The translations under genes and the position numbers were made by a program. Positions 59,548 to 64,000 of a DNA stretch of 64,000 nt are shown here, in pieces (within the stretch, counting starts at the first letter, position 1; every line of letters begins with the position of its first letter). This stretch comes from Bolinopsis microptera (Eukaryota; Ctenophora; Tentaculata; Lobata; Bolinopsidae): positions 4,257,408 through 4,321,407 of the forward strand of contig NC_087082.1 in assembly GCF_026151205.1 (NCBI RefSeq), read 5' to 3'. The notes below the pieces were generated by a model. That model was not told where the DNA came from, searched no databases, and saw only the letters and a program-made list of their open reading frames with translations.

Positions 59548-60209
59548 CAATTTACCTCAATACACATTGTACCAATTGATCCTCAGGGCTATAAAATAAA
59601 TAAATAAATAAAGTCAATTTTTACAGCACAGCAATATATATCTAAATATCAGATCCTCTGTAATCATAATGTATAAAAAAAGGGAGCTTTTCTCTGTGCT
59701 GAAGGATGAATCAAGGCAGATCATGGTTCTGTTAGCAGGCCACCCTAGTTATGGACAATACATATATATAAAATAATTAAATTATAATTTTAAAATTGTG
59801 TCAAGATTGAACTAAAACATAACTCAGGGTAAAATAGACGTATTCCCTTCGTCAAATTAACTATTTACAATACTAAACTTAAACGAACTCCGGGTAAAAT
59901 AAACGTAATCCCTTTGTCAAACTTGCTATTTACAATAACTTAATAAATTTATACGGTTGAAAATTATTTCATATTCAATAACAATGTAGCATCAATATAA
60001 TTGATACAAATGAGGAGCATACATAGCAGTGAGAATTGCACATAACAGGAGGACTGGAGGTATGGAGCAATAATGATTGACAGTGCACCTTTCCACTGAT
60101 GTTCCTAATTTCCTGTAATAGCTTAATAGGCATGGAAATACTTTGATTGCAGGGGATAGATTGGATTCACTTATGTACTGAGATAACTTAACCGAAATAA
60201 CATAACTGC

Positions 60210-62468
60210 CTAGATACATTGGCTAGTGTTGGGTGGGATCATGAATTTATCGTAAGAGTTATCCCCTTGGTAATTCTCATCAGTTAGCACCATATTCATA
60301 AGAGTTTCTTTGTATAACTTAGAAAATTTCTTAACGTCGTCACACTCTCTAAGGGACTTTGGTAATATGTTCCAGGCCTTAGTTCCTAGATAGTTAAACT
60401 CCTTGTGAGATCTTGATTTAGGAGTATAAAGATTGCAGTTTTCTGCCTCACGTGATCCACCAGAAATATACGAGAATTTCCCGATAAAATGCTTTGGACA
60501 TGTTTCATTGATTATACGGTACATATATGAGCTAAGATGAACCTGTCGTCTCAAATGGAGAGGAAGCCATCCCATATTTTTGTATACATTAACCGACCTC
60601 TCTCTGATGTTTACATCTAGGGCTATTTTAGCAACCTTTTTGTACATGATATCTAACTCTCCTAGTCGTTTTTTATATGTTCTTGACCAGATGGTGTCTA
60701 AGTAGTCAAAATGTGGCAACATAAGTGCATTAGCAAACATCTTCCTGAACTTAAGAGGGAGAAGTTTTTTTGATCTATACATAGCACCAATTCTTTTGGA
60801 TATCTTTTTCTTAATGTTATCAATATGTTCATTAAATGTCAATCTGCTGTCAACTATAAGTCCAAGGTACTTATGGGATTTAGTTTCACAGATTACCAAA
60901 GTAAGGTCATCACAAATTTCAACAAGGATGGCATCAAGGTTAGGCTTAGAGTCAAGGATCATTAGTTTTGTTTTTTCATTATTCAGGGATAGTTTATTAG
61001 CCTGAAGCCATCTGATAACTAATTTCAACTCTTGTTTGATGTTACCATAGTTTCCTCTAGATATATTGTCAAAATATAATGCACCGTCATCAGCAAATAG
61101 ATAAGGTTTAGAAAATAGGCATGCATTAGGCAGGTCATTGATAAAAATGCTGAATAGAATTGGTCCTAATATACTTCCTTGAGGCACTCCAGAGTTCAAT
61201 GAATGTAAACTGCTTATCCTACTCCCAACTCTAGTTTGCTGTAATCTATCTGTGAGGAAGCTCCTAAACCAGCTCAATGCAGTATCTTTTATTCCATAAT
61301 GCTTCAGCTTTTGAATGAGAATATCATGGTTAACAGTATCAAATGCCTTTCTGATGTCCAGGAAGATAATTGCAGGATGCTTGGCACTGTTCTTAGCAGT
61401 AAATATACGATCAAACAGATCTAACATGAGATAAGTTGTAGAGTGATCTTTACGGAAACCATATTGATGCTCTGAAAGTATTCCCTTTTCATCAAGATAT
61501 TGAGTCAGTTGGGAGTTCACACAAAATTCGATGCACTTTCCAAGAATCGGTAAAATTGAGATTGGTCGATAATTACTAGGATTCTCAGTATCACCATCCT
61601 TATGGATTGGGGTGACTTTTGCAACCTTGCAGCTGTTTGGCATGATGCCACTGGATAAACTCAAATTTACAAGATGTGTTAATGGAGCAATAAATGCAGG
61701 TAAAATTTGTCTAAACACTCTCAATGGTATATGATCATTAGTGGATTTGCTACAAGGGATACTTGCCACATAGTCTAAGATATTGGACTCAGTTATTTCA
61801 GTAAAGCTATTCAAGCTGGTCTCGTTGTCAATCTGCTCATTTTGTAGATAAGATAGAAATTCATTTTCATTTTCCAGCTGCACTTCTGCTTGGATCTTTG
61901 GACCTATTTCAGCAAAATATTTATTGGTGGTTTCAGCATCAAGATTGTTATTGATATTGTTAGCTTTAACAGGCAGATTTGATGCTGTCTTTATCGTTTT
62001 CCATACACCCTTTAGATCATTCATGGCACACTTGGCTTTCAGTTCTATTGCTAAGTTAGTCTTCCTATTAATTCTAGACAAATAGGTTGAATAGTTTCTC
62101 TGCCGTTTATATGCCATCCATAATGAGTCACATTTATTACAGTGTATAAGACCATTTGGATGTATACGTCTGTTCTTGTTGTGTGTTAAAAATTTACGGT
62201 AAAGTTTCCCTTTCAATTTCTTACTTTCTAAAAATTCTGGAGATGGCTTATGGATGTAATCACTATGGCACTTAATTTGTTTAATTGGACAGAAGTGATC
62301 ATAGTAGTGATCAATATGTTCGTTTAAACCATCAACTGCATCATTCAGACTAGTTGAATCTATTATTGGTCTATAATCACAGGTTTCCAAAAATTCTTTA
62401 AGAGCAGTAACATTCATTTTGCTGTGATCTCTTATTAGTAACTTCTTGAATTTTGAGGCCTTATGCAC
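60210..62468 (-). CDS. LINE ORF2, reverse transcriptase part
   Basis: 752 codons from the first Met; the frame is open upstream to the frameshift near 62595. RT landmarks: NYRPISILP (299-307), FLDIRKAFD with catalytic D371, NSGVPQGSILGP, YLFADDGALY with D460-D461, NEKT (497-500) and THKYLGLIVDSRLTFNEHI. The C-terminal tail includes NMGWLPLHLRRQVHLSSYMY and NYLGTKAWNILPKSLRECDD. All catalytic residues are present. It makes cDNA by target-primed reverse transcription, but cannot be made as one ORF2 protein with the endonuclease because of the frameshift. Confidence 0.92.
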   Translation of the reverse strand: MHKASKFKKLLIRDHSKMNVTALKEFLETCDYRPIIDSTSLNDAVDGLNEHIDHYYDHFCPIKQIKCHSDYIHKPSPEFLESKKLKGKLYRKFLTHNKNRRIHPNGLIHCNKCDSLWMAYKRQRNYSTYLSRINRKTNLAIELKAKCAMNDLKGVWKTIKTASNLPVKANNINNNLDAETTNKYFAEIGPKIQAEVQLENENEFLSYLQNEQIDNETSLNSFTEITESNILDYVASIPCSKSTNDHIPLRVFRQILPAFIAPLTHLVNLSLSSGIMPNSCKVAKVTPIHKDGDTENPSNYRPISILPILGKCIEFCVNSQLTQYLDEKGILSEHQYGFRKDHSTTYLMLDLFDRIFTAKNSAKHPAIIFLDIRKAFDTVNHDILIQKLKHYGIKDTALSWFRSFLTDRLQQTRVGSRISSLHSLNSGVPQGSILGPILFSIFINDLPNACLFSKPYLFADDGALYFDNISRGNYGNIKQELKLVIRWLQANKLSLNNEKTKLMILDSKPNLDAILVEICDDLTLVICETKSHKYLGLIVDSRLTFNEHIDNIKKKISKRIGAMYRSKKLLPLKFRKMFANALMLPHFDYLDTIWSRTYKKRLGELDIMYKKVAKIALDVNIRERSVNVYKNMGWLPLHLRRQVHLSSYMYRIINETCPKHFIGKFSYISGGSREAENCNLYTPKSRSHKEFNYLGTKAWNILPKSLRECDDVKKFSKLYKETLMNMVLTDENYQGDNSYDKFMIPPNTSQCI

Positions 62469-62532
62469 ATTGAAATCGACAATGAACTTTACGACCTGAT
62501 GATCTCCTATACAATCATCAAGGACTTTGCAG

Positions 62533-63228
62533 TCAAGAAACTTGGAGTAAGTGTTTGTTATGACAACATCGATTGTGGTCTTTGTGATTCTGTTTCCTAG
62601 TTGTAATGCGGGTAATATCCTGAACTACCTGTACCATTCCAAACATTTTCATTGTAATGTCTAATTTCTTATAGTTCATACTGCTGATGTTGTTTTGGTC
62701 TACATTTACATCACCCAGCCAAATAACATTCTTACTTCCTATACTCATCATGCAGTCTGTCATATAATCTAAAAATTTGTCAAGAGGACTAAACAACTCA
62801 GATCTGTAGAAACAGCAGATGAAAATATTGCAATCTGTAAGATGGATCCAAATAGCCTCGATTTGGTCATATTGCAAAACTAAGTTTAGTTGAATCATTT
62901 TAAACTTTATGTGCTCACTGATGAGAATGCCACATCCCCCATGACCATTGTCGTTAGGACGGTCTTTGCGGATAAAAGTAAAATTCTTGGGTAGGTTTAG
63001 ACTGGCTGAGTCAATATCCGACTTAAGATTTGTTTCATTCAGGCATAAAACATCTAATTTCTCTTTCCAGATTAGATCTTGGATTTCAAGACATTTTGGC
63101 ATACCTGTTAGTCCTCCCTGCATGTTGCAATGTCCCACTGCAAGCTTTTTGGCTTGGTATGAAACTGTGATTTTACTAATGCACGGGTTAATGCAAGAAC
63201 TGCTGTGAGAGCATGAAAATTTTTCCAA
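62533..63228 (-). pseudogene. LINE ORF2, endonuclease part (frameshifted)
   Basis: 231 codons of apurinic/apyrimidinic-type endonuclease: KLAVGHCNMQGGL, LCLNETNLKSD (catalytic E), GHGGCGILIS, and VIWLGDVNVDQN with the D.N pair. Near 62592-62599 a single-base insertion, probably in the run TTTCC (plus strand), shifts the frame. The frame then ends within 25 codons, while the correct one continues in another frame with TTIDVVITNTYSKF and GDHQVVKF into the RT part. The domain is otherwise well preserved, so the lesion looks recent. Confidence 0.88.
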
Positions 63229-63387
63229 TTTATGCTGCTATAAACTTGTCAGAATAAGATAAATTGCAGAACTGGCAAATTTGTATGAGATAATAACAAA
63301 ACTTTCTAAAACTTCAATAAACATGAGGAACAATGTGTAATTATCCCTTATCTAGATGAAATAAATGTTAACAATCTTTCTGAAAAT

Positions 63388-63715
63388 TCAAACTTGCTTA
63401 TGGGCCCAATACTTCAGAAATTTAGCAAGTCGAATAACACCGCTTGTATTGAGGTGACAGTTATCAGATATTTTTGCAGATGGTCTGGCAAAATAAAATT
63501 CTTTCCTGAATCCACTTCTATTATAGTTAAATAAATTATGGGTGCTAATTTAATTAAAACAAGAATCTTTGCTACACATATCCTTAATAACCTTATTCAG
63601 CTCTGCCACAACATCATTGCGGCCTTTTGTACTCCTGGGAAGAATATTGAGAACATTAATTGTTGCATTCGGATACACTGACTTGAGATAATTTAAGAGA
63701 TTACTAAAGGAAAAC
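63388..63715 (-). pseudogene. LINE ORF1 remnant, SGNH esterase C-terminus
   Basis: The minus frame reads NLLNYLKSVYPNATINVLNI, LPRSTKGRNDVVAELNKVI, then a stop at 63550-63552, then STHNLFNY and ISDNCHLNTSGVIRLAKFL to a stop at 63388. The PR...N and D..HLN..G patterns match the esterase-type ORF1 of CR1 LINEs; the D and H belong to the catalytic triad. The N-terminal part is missing: the upstream sequence is an unrelated repeat end (63712-63812). Confidence 0.65.
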
Positions 63716-64000
63716 AAATTAGGAAAACAAATTTAAATTTTGGTATTTATTAATAACAATCAAAACATATCATATCATAAAAATAAAGCCGTGCGTTGGT
63801 TGACTGCCTCAGTAAGGTGAATAATTTAAGCTTGAAGGTGCCCTGCGCATTTACAGAACCTTATGCGGCGCTCACATATTCATGAGGACCTGTGAGCGCC
63901 AAATTTAATTTAAAGTTTCTAGAAATCATACATCACTACGAGTTACTCATGCTTTGGGATTATAAGAGTGCGGATTGTCAGGTATTTCATTCATTCATAC
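63716..64000. other. Repeat end and unassigned edge
   Basis: Contains the second copy of the 3'-end repeat (63712-63812, minus strand). The rest to the window edge has a GC-richer patch near 63840-63895 (gcgctcacatattcatgagg). No gene seen. Confidence 0.4.

Larger units (their letters stand above)
56137..59594. repeat. Perfect 47-bp inverted repeat enclosing the foldback element
   Basis: Arms 56137-56183 (TTATAGCCCTGAGGATCAAT onward) and 59548-59594 are exact reverse complements over 47 bp, 3.36 kb apart. Sequence just inside each arm (about 370 and 285 bp) does not match the other side, so the arms are separate from the long inverted ends of the inner element. The right arm abuts the AAAT-repeat tail of the LINE. 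Confidence 0.9.
59594..63715 (-). mobile_element. CR1-like LINE, nearly full length but defective
   Basis: On the minus strand, in order: an ORF1 remnant with an SGNH-esterase end (63715-63388), apurinic-type endonuclease (63228-62533), reverse transcriptase (62468-60210), a 600-bp 3' UTR, and a tail of AAAT-type repeats on the plus strand (59594-59611). An esterase ORF1 plus ORF2 without RNase H is typical of the CR1 superfamily. One frameshift in ORF2 (about 62595) and one stop in ORF1 disable it. Confidence 0.8.

Overview
The window is metazoan nuclear DNA with low gene density and many repeats. Genes are split by GT-AG introns. The repeats are Penelope-like and LINE retroelements, a tRNA-derived SINE, non-autonomous DNA transposons and minisatellites, and there is an interstitial TTAGGG array. 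Telomere-type TTAGGG, a bursicon-like cystine-knot hormone and CTCF-like motifs fit a non-arthropod invertebrate. The species cannot be named from this sequence.

Two host genes could be assembled exon by exon, both on the minus strand. (1) 38643-52207 is signal peptide peptidase (HM13/SPP), a presenilin-type intramembrane aspartyl protease. It has 12 coding exons joining to 1104 nt (367 aa), with YD, GLGD and PAL motifs and a C-terminal KKEE ER-retrieval signal. (2) 10046-11011 is a three-exon, 189-aa secreted protein: signal peptide, an 11-cysteine cystine knot of bursicon type, then a basic site and a long acidic tail.

Layout. 1-6300: GC-rich short repeats and inverted repeats around a 5'-truncated Penelope-like element (RT plus GIY-YIG). 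6341-8496: two MITE-like elements, one with TTAA ends. 10-11 kb: the hormone gene. 11-38 kb: mostly unassigned AT-rich DNA with decayed tandem repeats, a TTAGGG element with inverted ends (16.4 kb), a 35-bp minisatellite (24.8-26.5 kb) and a few promoter-like motifs. 38.6-52.2 kb: the SPP gene, whose large introns hold a hAT element, a 68-bp perfect palindrome, and a LINE fragment interrupted by a TTAA-flanked element carrying about 100 CCT repeats. 52.8-55.7 kb: a SINE and LINE remnants. 56.1-59.6 kb: a foldback-type element with long inverted ends and an 11-bp minisatellite core, lying between perfect 47-bp inverted repeats. 59.6-63.7 kb: a CR1-like LINE (ORF1 esterase remnant, endonuclease, RT) disabled by a frameshift and a stop.

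The two host genes have no evident functional link. The most unusual material is the repeat architecture (foldback minisatellite, telomere-repeat element, nested transposons). Homology calls rest on motif recognition by eye; no searches were run.
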